Positions 16,068 to 26,000 of a DNA stretch of 64,000 bases are shown here, piece by piece (position 1 is the stretch's first letter; every line of letters begins with the position of its first letter). A program made the translations under genes and the position numbers. The notes beneath the pieces are model-generated. The model worked only from the letters and a program-made list of their open reading frames with translations. It made no database searches and was not told where the DNA came from. The DNA is from Pedobacter sp. Leaf170 (GTDB lineage: Bacteria; Bacteroidota; Bacteroidia; Sphingobacteriales; Sphingobacteriaceae): positions 586,858 to 650,857 of the forward strand of contig NZ_CAKLBP010000001.1 in assembly GCF_920984665.1 (NCBI RefSeq), in the 5' to 3' direction.

Positions 16068-17924
16068 ATGGCAAAAATATCAATTAACCTTGCTACAGGT
16101 TCGTTTCAAAGGGAAGAAATTATAGTCGGAATCGATTTAGGCACCACTAACAGTTTGGTTGCGTTTATTAATCCTGATAAAAATCCGCAGGTTATTAACG
16201 ATGCCGGTAAAGGAATTTTGGTGCCATCTGTTGTGTATTTCAATAACCAAAATGAAACCGTTGTAGGTAATGAGGCGAAAGAGTTTTTAACAACCGACCC
16301 AGCTAATACCATTTTCTCTGTAAAACGATTGTTAGGTCGCTCTTATAAAGATGTAGCCGAACATGCAGCTATTTTTTCTTACAAAATTATTGATGATGAT
16401 ACAGATTCATTGGTAAAAATTCAGGCTGGAAATCGTTTCTATACACCTATTGAATTATCAGCAGAAATTTTAAAGGAGCTAAAGGCCAGAGCCGAACATG
16501 CACTGAAAACCCCGGTAAACAGAGCAGTTATCACAGTTCCGGCATATTTTAACGACAGCCAACGCCAGGCTACGCGTGATGCAGGTAAACTTGCAGGCTT
16601 GGATGTGATGCGTATCGTGAACGAGCCAACGGCGGCAAGTTTAGCCTACGGAATTGGTTTAGATCCATTGCAGCAAAAAACAATCGCAGTTTACGATTTA
16701 GGTGGCGGAACTTTCGATGTTTCTATCCTTCAAATTCAGAATGGAATTTTTGAAGTTCTGGCAACAAATGGAAACACTTATCTTGGTGGTGATGATTTTG
16801 ACAGAGCCATTCTAAATCACTGGATAGAGAATAACAACCTTGATATTAAAACTTTAGCTAATGATGCGGTACTGATGCAAACTTTACGTTTACAAGCAGA
16901 GGCGGCAAAAAAAGCATTATCATCTCAAAATTTATATAACGAAAAGGTTGGCGAAATTTGGTGTACTTTAGATAAGCAAACATTTGAACAGCTTATTGCA
17001 AGTAAGGTTGAGGAAACTATAACTGCTTGCAAAAATGCGCTAAAAGATTCAGAACTATCTGCAACTGATATTGATGAAGTAATTTTAGTTGGCGGTTCTA
17101 CCCGTACACCATTTGTAAAACAACAAGTAGAAAATTTCTTCGGTAAAAAACCACAAGATAATATCAACCCTGATGAAGTTGTAGCTTTAGGTGCAGCCAT
17201 CCAGGCTGATGTTTTGGCTGGAAACCGTTCTGATATTTTACTATTAGATGTAACGCCACTTTCACTTGGTATTGAAACCATGGGCGGATTAATGGATGTA
17301 ATTATCGCTCGAAACAGTAAGGTTCCAACAAAGGCTGGTCGCCAATACACTACTTCAATTGATGGTCAGGTAAACATGAAAATTTCTGTTTACCAAGGTG
17401 AACGCGATTTGGTAAAAGAAAACCGTAAGCTTGCCGAATTCGATTTAAAAGGAATTCCGGCTATGCCTGCAGGTTTGCCAAAAGTTGATATTAACTTTTT
17501 GCTCAACGCTGATGGCATTTTGACTGTTCAGGCTATAGAATTACGCTCGGGTGTGAAGCAGGAAATTGAAATTACGCCAAGTTACGGTTTGAGCGATGAT
17601 ACCGTAGAGAAAATGCTGTTAGACAGTATTGAACATGCAAAAAGTGACGTGGAACAAAGAATGCTGATTGAAGCTCGCAGTGAGGGAGAACAACTACTTT
17701 ACACCGCCGAACGTTTCATTGAAAAACATGCAGAACACTTAATTGAGCAAGAAATTACAGAAACTAAAGTTTATATCGAGGCTTTGAAAACAGCTTTGGC
17801 TTCGCAAGAAAAAGATACAATTTTGAAAAAAGCCGATGAACTTAATGAGTTTACTCGTCCGTTTGCAGAACGCGTAATGGATGCAGCGATTTCTACAGCA
17901 ATGAAGGGAAAGAAGATAGAATAG
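16068..17924 (+). CDS. hscA: Hsp70-family Fe-S assembly chaperone HscA
   Basis: A 618-aa Hsp70 paralogue. The ATPase domain has the phosphate-binding start [13 protein letters not shown], the connecting [37 protein letters not shown] and [13 protein letters not shown]; the substrate domain begins at [17 protein letters not shown]. It begins about 19 residues before the ATPase core ([17 protein letters not shown]), lacks the acidic EEVD-like tail, and is 20 or so residues shorter than DnaK, all as in HscA, which delivers IscU-bound clusters. No isc or hscB gene adjoins it, so HscA rather than another DnaK paralogue rests on the N-terminal extension and length. Confidence 0.85.
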   Translation: MAKISINLATGSFQREEIIVGIDLGTTNSLVAFINPDKNPQVINDAGKGILVPSVVYFNNQNETVVGNEAKEFLTTDPANTIFSVKRLLGRSYKDVAEHAAIFSYKIIDDDTDSLVKIQAGNRFYTPIELSAEILKELKARAEHALKTPVNRAVITVPAYFNDSQRQATRDAGKLAGLDVMRIVNEPTAASLAYGIGLDPLQQKTIAVYDLGGGTFDVSILQIQNGIFEVLATNGNTYLGGDDFDRAILNHWIENNNLDIKTLANDAVLMQTLRLQAEAAKKALSSQNLYNEKVGEIWCTLDKQTFEQLIASKVEETITACKNALKDSELSATDIDEVILVGGSTRTPFVKQQVENFFGKKPQDNINPDEVVALGAAIQADVLAGNRSDILLLDVTPLSLGIETMGGLMDVIIARNSKVPTKAGRQYTTSIDGQVNMKISVYQGERDLVKENRKLAEFDLKGIPAMPAGLPKVDINFLLNADGILTVQAIELRSGVKQEIEITPSYGLSDDTVEKMLLDSIEHAKSDVEQRMLIEARSEGEQLLYTAERFIEKHAEHLIEQEITETKVYIEALKTALASQEKDTILKKADELNEFTRPFAERVMDAAISTAMKGKKIE

Positions 17925-17970
17925 AGTCAGAAGTCTGAAGCCCAATGATATGATCTGATACGCATTTAAC

Positions 17971-18054
17971 CGTCACTGCGAGGCACGAAGCAATCTTACA
18001 ACTACGGGTTTTGTTAACTAGGGCTTTAGGATTGCTTCGTGCCTCGCAATGACG
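17971..18054. repeat. REP-like palindrome
   Basis: GCGAGGCACGAAGCAATC and its exact complement GATTGCTTCGTGCCTCGC flank a 30-base spacer; the ends are CGTCA and TGACG. Confidence 0.85.
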
Positions 18055-18133
18055 TGAGTGTCAAAAAAGCCAATCCAACCATAAAACCTCCTTTTTCTTA
18101 CCATACATCAAAAATTCTCTACTCCTAACCTAT

Positions 18134-18141
18134 TAACTTTG
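18134..18141 (+). promoter_or_regulatory. Putative -7 box TAACTTTG
   Basis: Exact TAnnTTTG match, 21 bases before the start of the luciferase-like monooxygenase gene. Confidence 0.5.
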
Positions 18142-18161
18142 TTGTATAAATTACAGCGATT

Positions 18162-19193
18162 ATGGAATTAGGTATTGGCATGTTTGGCGATTTGCAAGTG
18201 AATGCAAAGGGAGAAATTCAACCAGCACAACAAAGATTACAGGAAATTATAGAAGAAATTAAGCTCATGGATGAAGTGGGCTTAGATTTTTATGGCATTG
18301 GCGAGCATCATCGGCATGAATATGCTGTTTCTAGTCCTGAGATTATTTTAGCCGCAGCATCTACAGTTACCAAAAATATAAAATTAAGCAGTGCAGTTTC
18401 AGTTTTAAGCTCATCAGACCCAGTAAAACTATACCAGAATTTTGCAACGGTCGATTTACTTTCAAATGGAAGAGCTGAACTTATGGCCGGTCGCGGAAGC
18501 TTTATCGAGTCATTCCCGTTGTTTGGTTATAACCTTCAAGATTATGATGAACTTTATGAGGAGAAGTTAGAACTTCTTTTAAAAATAAATAAGGAAGCAA
18601 AAATTACCTGGAAAGGAAATTTCAGACCAGAATTGGTTAATCAAGAGGTTTTGCCTCGTGCAGTAAACAATAATTTAAAAATTTGGGTTGCCGTGGGTGG
18701 TACACCAGAATCAGTAGAGCGTGCCGGCAGATTAGGTTTACCTGTAATGTTTGCTATAATTGGAGGTCAGCCTATACAGTTTAAGCCACTTTTTGATTAT
18801 TATAAAAAAGTATATCAGGCTTATGGCCATGATATGAATAAGTTTGAAGTTGGTGTTCACATGCATTCTTTGTTTGGAGAAAACAGTAAGGAAATTGCCG
18901 ATTATTATTATCCATTATATTCAGCACAAATGAATAGAATTGGCAAAAGTCGTGGTTGGGCACCTTATCAAAGAAACCAATTTGATGGTGGAATAAGTGA
19001 AAGCGGCGCCTTAATTATTGGTGATGCAAATGAATCAGTAGATAAAATTTTATCGATGGAAGAAACCTTTGGCTTAACACGTTTCTCAGCACACATGGAT
19101 GTTGGAGGTCCATCACACGCAGCCATGATGAAATCAATTGAGATTTTTGGGACAAAGATTGCTCCAAAAGTTAGGGAAGCATTAAAGAAATAA
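18162..19193 (+). CDS. Luciferase-like (LLM class) flavin-dependent oxidoreductase
   Basis: A 343-aa FMN-dependent monooxygenase of the bacterial luciferase superfamily (TIM barrel). Typical blocks: ELGIGMFGDL at the start, DEVGLDFYGIGEHHRHEYAVSSPEIILAAAS, KLSSAVSVLSSSDPVKLYQNFATVDLLSNGRAELMAGRGS and IWVAVGGTPESVERAGRLGLPVMFAIIGG. The substrate is not predictable. Its stop codon TAA (19191-19193) directly abuts the stop of the convergent DUF4395 gene, with no intergenic base and no room for an ordinary terminator. Confidence 0.9.
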   Translation: MELGIGMFGDLQVNAKGEIQPAQQRLQEIIEEIKLMDEVGLDFYGIGEHHRHEYAVSSPEIILAAASTVTKNIKLSSAVSVLSSSDPVKLYQNFATVDLLSNGRAELMAGRGSFIESFPLFGYNLQDYDELYEEKLELLLKINKEAKITWKGNFRPELVNQEVLPRAVNNNLKIWVAVGGTPESVERAGRLGLPVMFAIIGGQPIQFKPLFDYYKKVYQAYGHDMNKFEVGVHMHSLFGENSKEIADYYYPLYSAQMNRIGKSRGWAPYQRNQFDGGISESGALIIGDANESVDKILSMEETFGLTRFSAHMDVGGPSHAAMMKSIEIFGTKIAPKVREALKK

Positions 19194-19634
19194 TTATGCT
19201 TTCTCTTTTTTAAGTATTTGTAAAAAAGAATAAACATAGCAGCCAACGCAAACGGCAAAAAGGCTTTCTAATAAAGCAAAAATTATCATTGTAGATGTTA
19301 ATATCAGCGTTGCGATAGTAAAATTTAATATAAAAGTCGCGGTAATTAAAAGGCAAAAAATAAAGCCCAAAGTTGCCGCGAATTTTTTTGGAGCCAAATC
19401 TTTCATTTTTGAAGTTATGTTGAATGTTTTAACAACTTTAACTGCAACCATTTTGAGCAAACTAAACTTTCCATCGGTAAATGCTCTAAAAGAAAAATCA
19501 ATAAGTAAAAACAATATTGCCCAGTAGTTGGAAGATATAACACAAGCAATGGCAATTAAAGCAACCATAAAAGCAATTATTCTAACTACGTTTTCATTAA
19601 CTCTTTCTGCTGATACTGGGCAAGACAACTCCAT
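19194..19634 (-). CDS. DUF4395 family membrane protein
   Basis: A 146-aa inner-membrane protein. The DUF4395 hallmarks are seen: a cytosolic CPVSAERVNENVVRI start, a membrane pair (FMVALIAIACVI, WAILFLLIDFSFRAFTDGK), PKKFAATLGFIFCLLIT, and an end with AVCVGCYVYSFL (two closely spaced Cys in the last membrane segment). The role is unknown. In other bacteria relatives are found with thioredoxin or sulfurtransferase proteins, which would suit the conserved Cys residues. Confidence 0.8.
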   Translation of the reverse strand: MELSCPVSAERVNENVVRIIAFMVALIAIACVISSNYWAILFLLIDFSFRAFTDGKFSLLKMVAVKVVKTFNITSKMKDLAPKKFAATLGFIFCLLITATFILNFTIATLILTSTMIIFALLESLFAVCVGCYVYSFLQILKKEKA

Positions 19635-19870
19635 GATTTTATTTTTGGCGAATCTATTAAAATTTTTTGCTAATAATTATCATCTAAAAACTTTTACATC
19701 AATTACATAATCTTTTAACCTTTTAAAAATTCATTCTTATATTTATTATTACAACATTTATAATAATGCAAAGAGAATAAAATCTTAACCGAAAATTATA
19801 TAGGCTTTGATTTTATATCACATTAATTATGGAGAGTTTCTTTTAAATAATTGAAAATTTAAATATAAAA

Positions 19871-20827
19871 ATGAAAAGATTAACGATTCTAATTGCGTTA
19901 ATCATCCCATTTATTTTCTGTACTTCCTGGGGTTTCTTCGCACATCAAAGAATAAATAATCTTGCTGTATTTACTTTACCTTCCGGGATGCTTTCTTTCT
20001 ACAAGAAAAATATAAAATACATTACCGAGCATGCTGTAGACCCTGATAAACGGAGATATGCCGATACACTAGAAGCTCCCAGACACTATCTTGATGTTGA
20101 AAACTACGAAAAAAGCATAGATAGCATCCCTGAAAAATGGAATGATGCTGTTGCTAAGTATGGTTTAAAGAAACTTAATCAGGATGGAATAGTTCCCTGG
20201 CAAATTCAGCGTACTTATTATAGTTTAATTAAGGCTTTTGAAAATCGAGATTCGATTAAAATATTGAAATACTCAGCAGATTTGGGTCATTATATTGGAG
20301 ATGCACATGTTCCATTGCACACAACAGCTAATCATAATGGTCAGTTAACTAATCAGGTTGGCATTCATGCTTTTTGGGAGAGCAGATTACCAGAACTATT
20401 TTCTGCAGACTATAATTTTATTGTTGGTAAGGCAACGTACATAGAAAATCCTTTAAAAGAGGCCTGGAAGATTGTTAAACATACCAATACTTTGGTTGAT
20501 ACAGTTCTAAAATTTGAGGCTCAGCTTGGTGCAAATTTTCCATCAGATAAAAAATACAGTTTCTCTGAAAGGAACAACACCGTTTTAAAACAATATTCAA
20601 TAGCTTATTCAAAAGCTTATCACAATAAAATGGAGAATATGGTAGAGAAGCAAATGCGTGCTGCCATATTAAAAATTGGTTCATTTTGGTTTTCAGCATG
20701 GGTTGATGCCGGCCAGCCAGAATTAAAAAATCTACTCAAAATAGAACCAAAACCCGAAGAAAAGAAATCTGATACGGATACGGAAAAGAAATACTTAAAG
20801 GGAATACCTATAGGAAGGGAAATTTGA
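19871..20827 (+). CDS. S1/P1-type nuclease / zinc-dependent phospholipase C family protein
   Basis: A 318-aa secreted protein. After a signal peptide (MKRLTILIALIIPFIFCTS) the mature protein would begin with WGFFAHQRINN: in this zinc family the N-terminal Trp and the following His bind metal. Further ligands are in ADLGHYIGDAHVPLHTTANH (H-x3-D-x-H-x3-H) and GIHAFWESRLPE (H-x3-E). It probably cleaves phosphodiesters (nucleic acid or phospholipid) in the periplasm or outside. The C-terminus is charged (EPKPEEKKSDTDTEKK). A bidirectional terminator follows. Confidence 0.82.
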   Translation: MKRLTILIALIIPFIFCTSWGFFAHQRINNLAVFTLPSGMLSFYKKNIKYITEHAVDPDKRRYADTLEAPRHYLDVENYEKSIDSIPEKWNDAVAKYGLKKLNQDGIVPWQIQRTYYSLIKAFENRDSIKILKYSADLGHYIGDAHVPLHTTANHNGQLTNQVGIHAFWESRLPELFSADYNFIVGKATYIENPLKEAWKIVKHTNTLVDTVLKFEAQLGANFPSDKKYSFSERNNTVLKQYSIAYSKAYHNKMENMVEKQMRAAILKIGSFWFSAWVDAGQPELKNLLKIEPKPEEKKSDTDTEKKYLKGIPIGREI

Positions 20828-20830
20828 TAA

Positions 20831-20869
20831 AAAACAAAAGGCAAGAAATAATTTCTCGCCTTTTGTTTA
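20831..20869. terminator. Bidirectional terminator between convergent genes
   Basis: AAACAAAAGGC and GCCTTTTGTTT pair, with AGAAAT/ATTTCT inside and one A-C mismatch. A run before and T run after serve both the nuclease gene and the DedA gene. Confidence 0.8.
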
Positions 20870-20887
20870 TTTAAAGATTAACAGATT

Positions 20888-21571
20888 CTATTTTGAATCG
20901 TCACCTTCTATTATTTTTTCTATTTTTTTAGGTTGTAATTTACTTTTTACAGCCGCCCATATTGCTGGCACAAACGTTACTACAGCAATGAAAACAATAA
21001 CCAGTTCAAAATTATTTTTTATAATTGGAATTTGGCCCAAAACATAACCGCCTAATAATAAAGCTACAATCCATGAAACGCCGCCAATAATATTAAAATA
21101 AGTAAAACGACCGAAAGGCATTTTAGCAATACCAGCTACAAATGGTGCAATAGTTCTAAAAATCGGTAAAAAACGACTAAAGATAATAGCCTTTCCTCCG
21201 TGTTTTTCAAAAAACTCGTGAGATTGTTCGTAATATTTAAGCTTTAGAATCTTATTATCTTCTTTAAACACACCAGCACCTAATACACTGCCCAGTTTAA
21301 AATTTACGGTATTGCCTAAAATTGCTGCAACGATTAAAATTAACAGCATTAGCCAAATATTTAAACCGGTTTCATGCTCTCCAGCAATTAAAGCACCCAT
21401 TGCAAATAGCAAAGAATCGCCAGGTAAAAAAGGCATTACAACTAATCCAGTCTCTGCAAAAATTATAAGGAATAAAATTAAGTATGTCCAGGTTTGATAA
21501 TCATTCACGATTTGAGCCAAATGAACATCAATGTGAAGAATGAAATCTAAGAGTTGTTGTAGTAATTCCAA
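20888..21571 (-). CDS. DedA family membrane protein
   Basis: A 227-aa integral membrane protein (VTT/SNARE-associated domain). DedA hallmarks: LIIFAETGLVVMPFLPGDSLLFAMGAL and the FSRFLPIFRTIAPFVAGIAKMPFGRFTYFNIIGG motif with its conserved Arg residues. DedA proteins flip or carry lipids such as undecaprenyl phosphate and phosphatidylethanolamine and support membrane potential. The C-terminus is Lys-rich and cytosolic. The gene is monocistronic and ends at the shared terminator. Confidence 0.92.
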   Translation of the reverse strand: MELLQQLLDFILHIDVHLAQIVNDYQTWTYLILFLIIFAETGLVVMPFLPGDSLLFAMGALIAGEHETGLNIWLMLLILIVAAILGNTVNFKLGSVLGAGVFKEDNKILKLKYYEQSHEFFEKHGGKAIIFSRFLPIFRTIAPFVAGIAKMPFGRFTYFNIIGGVSWIVALLLGGYVLGQIPIIKNNFELVIVFIAVVTFVPAIWAAVKSKLQPKKIEKIIEGDDSK

Positions 21572-21644
21572 TTGTATATAAGTTTGGGCAAAAGTAGGAA
21601 TATCAATTTGATTTAAAGACTAATCTAAATTTATTAGTAGAAAT

Positions 21645-22331
21645 TTAATTACTACTGACAATTACCCGTTTTTGTAATTTACCTGCAGTGGTACCTTTAT
21701 TTACACCATCAATCATGATTGTATAGGTATTTCCTTTGACGAAATTTGTATTCAGAATTGTATCTGTAACGTTAGGCGAAGCCAAAAGATTTAAATAAAT
21801 ATTGGCATCAGCATTAACAGGGAGCTTTATATAACCTGAATTTTCTCCAGGACCTAATATTTTGACAACACTTGACGATTCATTTCTAATATTAACGTTG
21901 GAACTTAAATTATAACCCAGATTAATAAAAAACAATCGAACACTAGATGCATCACGGGCTAGATCATCTTCCAAAACAGTTAATACAGAATCGGTTGCTG
22001 ACTTTTTAGTATAGTAAACCGTATAATTCTTACCAACACTAAATAAATATTTAATAGAATCGCTTATACTAGAAGTACCAGCGCCTCTTGAATAAACATT
22101 ATATTCTTTATCGCCCGCCGCAGTTATATAACTACTGCTTGAGCCATAAACAACAGCTGGTGCAACTTTCAATCCATTAAGATAAAAATCTTGTGCACCC
22201 TGGTCAATCGCATTTAAAAACCTAACTCTGGTATCGTAATCATTATTATCATTCTTTACACAAGCAATTGAAAATGAAGCAATAACTAAGACTAAAACAA
22301 ACTTAATATTTGAAGATAATTTAATTTTCAT
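21645..22331 (-). CDS. DUF4397 lipoprotein (1 of 2)
   Basis: A 228-aa lipoprotein (lipobox SIAC, Cys24) whose body is a DUF4397 repeat: RVRFLNAIDQGAQDFYLNGLKVAPAVVYGSSSSYITAAGDKEYNVYS and later RLFFINLGYNL, with GNTYTIMIDGV near the end. This Ig-like family is found in surface lipoproteins of Bacteroidota; the function is unknown. A TATCTTTG box lies upstream at 22353-22360. It is followed upstream by a paralogue. Confidence 0.8.
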   Translation of the reverse strand: MKIKLSSNIKFVLVLVIASFSIACVKNDNNDYDTRVRFLNAIDQGAQDFYLNGLKVAPAVVYGSSSSYITAAGDKEYNVYSRGAGTSSISDSIKYLFSVGKNYTVYYTKKSATDSVLTVLEDDLARDASSVRLFFINLGYNLSSNVNIRNESSSVVKILGPGENSGYIKLPVNADANIYLNLLASPNVTDTILNTNFVKGNTYTIMIDGVNKGTTAGKLQKRVIVSSN

Positions 22332-22352
22332 TGGTGGTTGTAAAGATTATTA

Positions 22353-22360
22353 CAAAGATA
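22353..22360 (-). promoter_or_regulatory. Putative -7 box TATCTTTG of the DUF4397 gene
   Basis: On the minus strand this is an exact TAnnTTTG match 22 bases before the start at 22331. Confidence 0.5.
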
Positions 22361-22396
22361 GGCTTTGTATTTCAAATATTTGAAAGCCTTGATTTC

Positions 22397-23077
22397 TTAG
22401 TTATCGACTATTAAATGTGCCTCTAAGGTTGCAGTAGTTAAACCACTGAGCCAAATCGTATAAATTTTTCCTGGCAATAAATCTGTGGCCGCAATAGTTT
22501 TAATATTCCCAGAGCCCACAACGTTGTACCTTAGCGCTGCACCATTCTCTATGGTATAGTAATTAGAAGCCTCTTTAAACATTAAAGCATTTATAAAAGG
22601 TGAACCAGTTTGGATGCTAACATTAACACCTGTATTAAAAAATGGCGTTAAATTAACCACTCTGATTTTCGCCATCGACATGTCTGATATGCTCAGATTA
22701 TCCTCAAAGTTGATAATCTCTTTTTTTCCATCTCTATCTGCAATTAAAAATGTGCTGTATGTAAGAGCAGGTGTAAAATTCAAGTTTGTATCTGTATTAA
22801 AACTATTAGAACCCATAAAATTAACGCTTCTGTTACCAGAGAGGATTTTAACATATTCACTGGTTTCGCCAAATGCCAGTGGGGCAATAGTCATTTTTGA
22901 ATTGTCAACAAAAACATTTTGTTTAACCTCACCTTGTACAGCATTAATTACTTTAATTTTTGCCTCACCTTTCGCTACAACGTTTGGATCGTGTTTTTTA
23001 CAATACATGAAAAATATCGAACAACATATCAACAAAAAAATATGTGTTTTGAAAGATGAAGGATTAGAGCTTTTCAT
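22397..23077 (-). CDS. DUF4397 lipoprotein (2 of 2)
   Basis: About 226 aa, with a lipoprotein signal ending FFMYC and a DUF4397 domain (AKIKVINAVQGEVKQNVFVDN..., MAKIRVVNLTPFFNTGVNVSIQ, ILPGKIYTIWLSGL-like end). It is a diverged paralogue of the neighbouring gene. The ATG at 23077 (MKSSNPSSFKTHIFLLICC) gives a normal lipoprotein signal; an in-frame ATG at 23101 adds eight residues. The dnaN terminator overlaps the sequence just upstream. Confidence 0.78.
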   Translation of the reverse strand: MKSSNPSSFKTHIFLLICCSIFFMYCKKHDPNVVAKGEAKIKVINAVQGEVKQNVFVDNSKMTIAPLAFGETSEYVKILSGNRSVNFMGSNSFNTDTNLNFTPALTYSTFLIADRDGKKEIINFEDNLSISDMSMAKIRVVNLTPFFNTGVNVSIQTGSPFINALMFKEASNYYTIENGAALRYNVVGSGNIKTIAATDLLPGKIYTIWLSGLTTATLEAHLIVDN

Positions 23078-23103
23078 GAGATGGTTATTTGGTTTAAACA
23101 AAA

Positions 23104-23130
23104 ATGGCTTGGTTCAAAAACCAAGCCATT
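23104..23130 (-). terminator. Terminator of dnaN
   Basis: ATGGCTTGGTT pairs with AACCAAGCCAT around a short loop; on the minus strand it is followed by TTTTTGTTT. Confidence 0.85.
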
Positions 23131-23159
23131 ATAAATATGTGTAACTAAAATGTTAGTAA

Positions 23160-24284
23160 TTAGTAACTGTTGTTTAACATTACTGGCATTACAAGCATCA
23201 ATACATCTTCGTTTTCATCATTTGTTTGAGGAATTAATAATCCTGCCCTATTCGGTGTAGATAGTTCTAAAGTAACTTCATCTCCACTTAAATTATTTAG
23301 CATTTCTATTAAGAAACGAGCATTAAAACCAATTTCCAGGTCTTCACCATCATATTGGCAACTTAAACGTTCGTGTGCTTCGTTAGCAAAATCTAAATCT
23401 TCTGATGAAATATTTAATTCGCTTCCGTTTATTTTTAACCTAACCTGGTGCGTAGTTTTATTAGCAAAGATTACCACACGACGAAGCGTATTTAAAAACA
23501 AACTTCTATCAATAACCAATTTATTAGGATTATTTTGAGGGATAACTGCCTCATAATCAGGATAGCGCTCGTCTATTAAACGACACACTAAATTTATATT
23601 CTCAAATTTAAAGAAAGCACTTGTTGCATTATAGTCAACTGATACATTAATATCATTGGTTGGTAATGCAGCTTTTAATAATGTAAGGGCTTTTTTAGGT
23701 AGAATAAATGATGTCGCTTTATCAGCTTTACTATCCATACGACGATAACGTACAAGCTTATGCGCATCAGTTGCTACAAATGTAATGTGCTGAGGTGATA
23801 ACTGGCAAAACACACCTGTCATTGCCGGTCTTAATTCATCGTTACTAACCGCAAAAATTGTTTTTGTTATTGCTTCAGTTAAAACAGAGGCAGGTAAATT
23901 AACAGATGATGCATTTTCAACTACAGGGATTTTAGGGAAATCATCGCCGTTCTCACCGCTAAGTTTATATTTTCCATCGCCTGCGCTAATTTCTATAGCA
24001 AATGTTGTATCATCAATGTTAAAAGCAATTGGCTGATCTGGTAAAGTTTTAAGCGTATCTAATAAAATTTTAGATGGAACAGCAACTTTTCCTTCTTCTT
24101 TCGATTCTACAGCCAGAGCAGTAGTCATGCTGGTTTGCAAATCGGTAGCAGAGATTGTTAAATTGCCATCTTTAATTTCAAAAAGAAAATTTTCTAATAT
24201 AGGTAAAACTGTGCTGCTGCTAGATGCACCATTAACAGTTTGCAGGTGTTTTAATAAAGTTGATGTGGATACTATAAATCTCAT
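23160..24284 (-). CDS. dnaN: DNA polymerase III sliding clamp (beta subunit)
   Basis: A 374-aa clamp protein with three clamp domains. Typical blocks: MRFIVSTSTLLKHLQTVNG at the start, TISATDLQTSM, GKVAVPSKILLDTLKTLPD, VAVSNDELRPAMTGVFCQL-type centre with FVATDAHKLVRYRR, and the C-terminal VLMLVMPVMLNNSY. It tethers the replicative polymerase to DNA. It does not lie next to dnaA, recF or gyrB as in many phyla, which is usual in Bacteroidota. Confidence 0.96.
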   Translation of the reverse strand: MRFIVSTSTLLKHLQTVNGASSSSTVLPILENFLFEIKDGNLTISATDLQTSMTTALAVESKEEGKVAVPSKILLDTLKTLPDQPIAFNIDDTTFAIEISAGDGKYKLSGENGDDFPKIPVVENASSVNLPASVLTEAITKTIFAVSNDELRPAMTGVFCQLSPQHITFVATDAHKLVRYRRMDSKADKATSFILPKKALTLLKAALPTNDINVSVDYNATSAFFKFENINLVCRLIDERYPDYEAVIPQNNPNKLVIDRSLFLNTLRRVVIFANKTTHQVRLKINGSELNISSEDLDFANEAHERLSCQYDGEDLEIGFNARFLIEMLNNLSGDEVTLELSTPNRAGLLIPQTNDENEDVLMLVMPVMLNNSY

Positions 24285-24303
24285 GATATCTTTTAGTCTT
24301 CTT

Positions 24304-24311
24304 CAAAAATA
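24304..24311 (-). promoter_or_regulatory. Putative -7 box TATTTTTG of dnaN
   Basis: Exact TAnnTTTG match on the minus strand, 20 bases before the dnaN start and overlapping the very end of gldG. Confidence 0.4.
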
Positions 24312-24317
24312 TAAAAA

Positions 24318-26000
24318 TTATTTAGCGTACTTGTACTTGCGGTAATAATGTTGAAAAATTGCAAAGAATATTAACACTAATAATGGAAAAACAACATTAA
24401 TAATCTGCCATTTAGTTTTTTCGAGCTTGATTTTGGCTTTATCCAATAACCGAATTTTAACTTCCTTGTTTCTTAGCTCTATTAGGTTATCATCATCAGT
24501 AAAATAATCGGCAATATTTAAGAGCAAAGCTTTGTTACCATAAGTACGTTGAGTGTATCTGTCAAAACCTAATGGTAATGGAGAATTATCTTTAGCTACA
24601 ACCTGATTTTTAAAAATATCACCATCCCCTATTACAATCATTTTAGCGCTTTTGCCCACATTTGCATTAGTAAATGTACTTGCTATTTGAGCTGGCAAAG
24701 GTCTGCCGGCAAATACTGAAGGAAATTCGCCTTCTAACAAAACGCCTGCACTTTGCAGCGGATTTTGAAACGACTTAGGATCTGGTTGTTCGGCAACCAT
24801 TTGCAAAGAAAACAACTTTGGTACGTTAAAAACCTTATTAAATGATGATGTGGTTAATATATAGGTTTTCTTTACACCTTTAGCGCCAATCGTATCAACG
24901 GTGCTCGGAAACTCGGCTTTAATACCATCTAAGTTTTTAACTAAACTGGCGGCGGTATCTGGTAACAAAATTGGATAATAAAGCCAAGGCACAAGTTGTA
25001 TTTGCGGCTGGCCACCCACAACACCTGTCGAAACCGGAATTTCAGCAGAATTTTTATCCGCTATGATATTATAATTGATTCTTGCCCCATACATAAAAAG
25101 CATGTCATCAAGATTAAGATTTTTATTAAAAACCATTTGCGAGCCTTTCCCCTGCAAACTATCCAATTCGGCAGATACCTGATCGATGCTCCAAAGCACC
25201 CTGCCCCCATTCATTACAAAATAATTTATTTTGTACTTTTCAGTTTCGGTAAATGCTTGCTGAGGTTTTATGATAACCATCATTTTCAACTTATCCAACC
25301 CTGCTTTATCGATGGTGTTTAAATTTACTCTTCCAACTTCATAACTATTAGAAAGTGTATGGATTGCATCATAAAGTTCTAAATCGCTTGGTTCTCCATT
25401 GGCTTCTGTGAAGCCTATTCGGGGATTATTGCCATTAACTACTTTTTTAATGCCCGAAGTAAATACATATTCCAGGTTTTCTATCGAACGGTTAATATTG
25501 TCTTCATAATTTCCGCTGGCATCAAGATTTTGAAAAAGTTTAACCGGTAATTCTTTCCCATCGCTCTCAATCATTGCCATAGGGTAAACCAACTTTTGCG
25601 TTAAGCCACTTTCTGTTTTAACACTTAAATTTGTGGCTTCAATACCGTGCATGTATAAATTATTGATAACCGTATCCTGATCTGCAACGCTTAATCCGGC
25701 TAAAGGATCGACAAAAACAACTTTTAGATCTGCGTTAGAATATGCCTTATAATCGTTAAGCAAATCTTTTACAGATGTTTGAAAACGCTTAAAAGCTGCA
25801 GGCAATTCTCCATTTAAAAAAACTGTTATAGTTATAGGTTTTTGACTTTTTGCTAATGCATTTTTAGTTTTATCGGTTAAGGTAAAACGCTTATCAGCTG
25901 TAAAATCAAAGCGATGAAAAAAATATCTTCCAGTAAGATTTAGTAAAATAAGAATTAAGAAAACGACAATTATATTTAACCAGTTTTTATTGTTTTTCAT
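24318..26000 (-). CDS. gldG: Gliding-associated ABC transporter substrate-binding protein GldG
   Basis: A 560-aa protein anchored by an N-terminal membrane segment (WLNIIVVFLILILLNLTGRYFF) and a C-terminal one (IINVVFPLLVLIFFAIFQHYY), with a periplasmic body of the ABC-2 auxiliary (GldG/IFT52-like) type: DFTADKRFTLTDKTKNALAKSQKPITITVFLNGELPAAFKR and IGFTEANGEPSDLELYD. With GldA and GldF it forms the GldAFG transporter needed for gliding in Flavobacterium; in non-gliding relatives the role is unclear. Its ATG shares an A with the gldF stop (TAATG), so the two are translationally coupled. Confidence 0.9.
   Translation of the reverse strand: MKNNKNWLNIIVVFLILILLNLTGRYFFHRFDFTADKRFTLTDKTKNALAKSQKPITITVFLNGELPAAFKRFQTSVKDLLNDYKAYSNADLKVVFVDPLAGLSVADQDTVINNLYMHGIEATNLSVKTESGLTQKLVYPMAMIESDGKELPVKLFQNLDASGNYEDNINRSIENLEYVFTSGIKKVVNGNNPRIGFTEANGEPSDLELYDAIHTLSNSYEVGRVNLNTIDKAGLDKLKMMVIIKPQQAFTETEKYKINYFVMNGGRVLWSIDQVSAELDSLQGKGSQMVFNKNLNLDDMLFMYGARINYNIIADKNSAEIPVSTGVVGGQPQIQLVPWLYYPILLPDTAASLVKNLDGIKAEFPSTVDTIGAKGVKKTYILTTSSFNKVFNVPKLFSLQMVAEQPDPKSFQNPLQSAGVLLEGEFPSVFAGRPLPAQIASTFTNANVGKSAKMIVIGDGDIFKNQVVAKDNSPLPLGFDRYTQRTYGNKALLLNIADYFTDDDNLIELRNKEVKIRLLDKAKIKLEKTKWQIINVVFPLLVLIFFAIFQHYYRKYKYAK

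Noticed and set aside
16068..17924. HscA gene as part of an isc cluster
   Set aside because: No iscU, hscB, iscS or fdx gene is near; only the Hsp70 itself is present.
22614..23144. 176-codon plus-strand frame antisense to a DUF4397 gene
   Set aside because: The opposite strand has a lipoprotein signal and family match; this frame has no recognisable domain.
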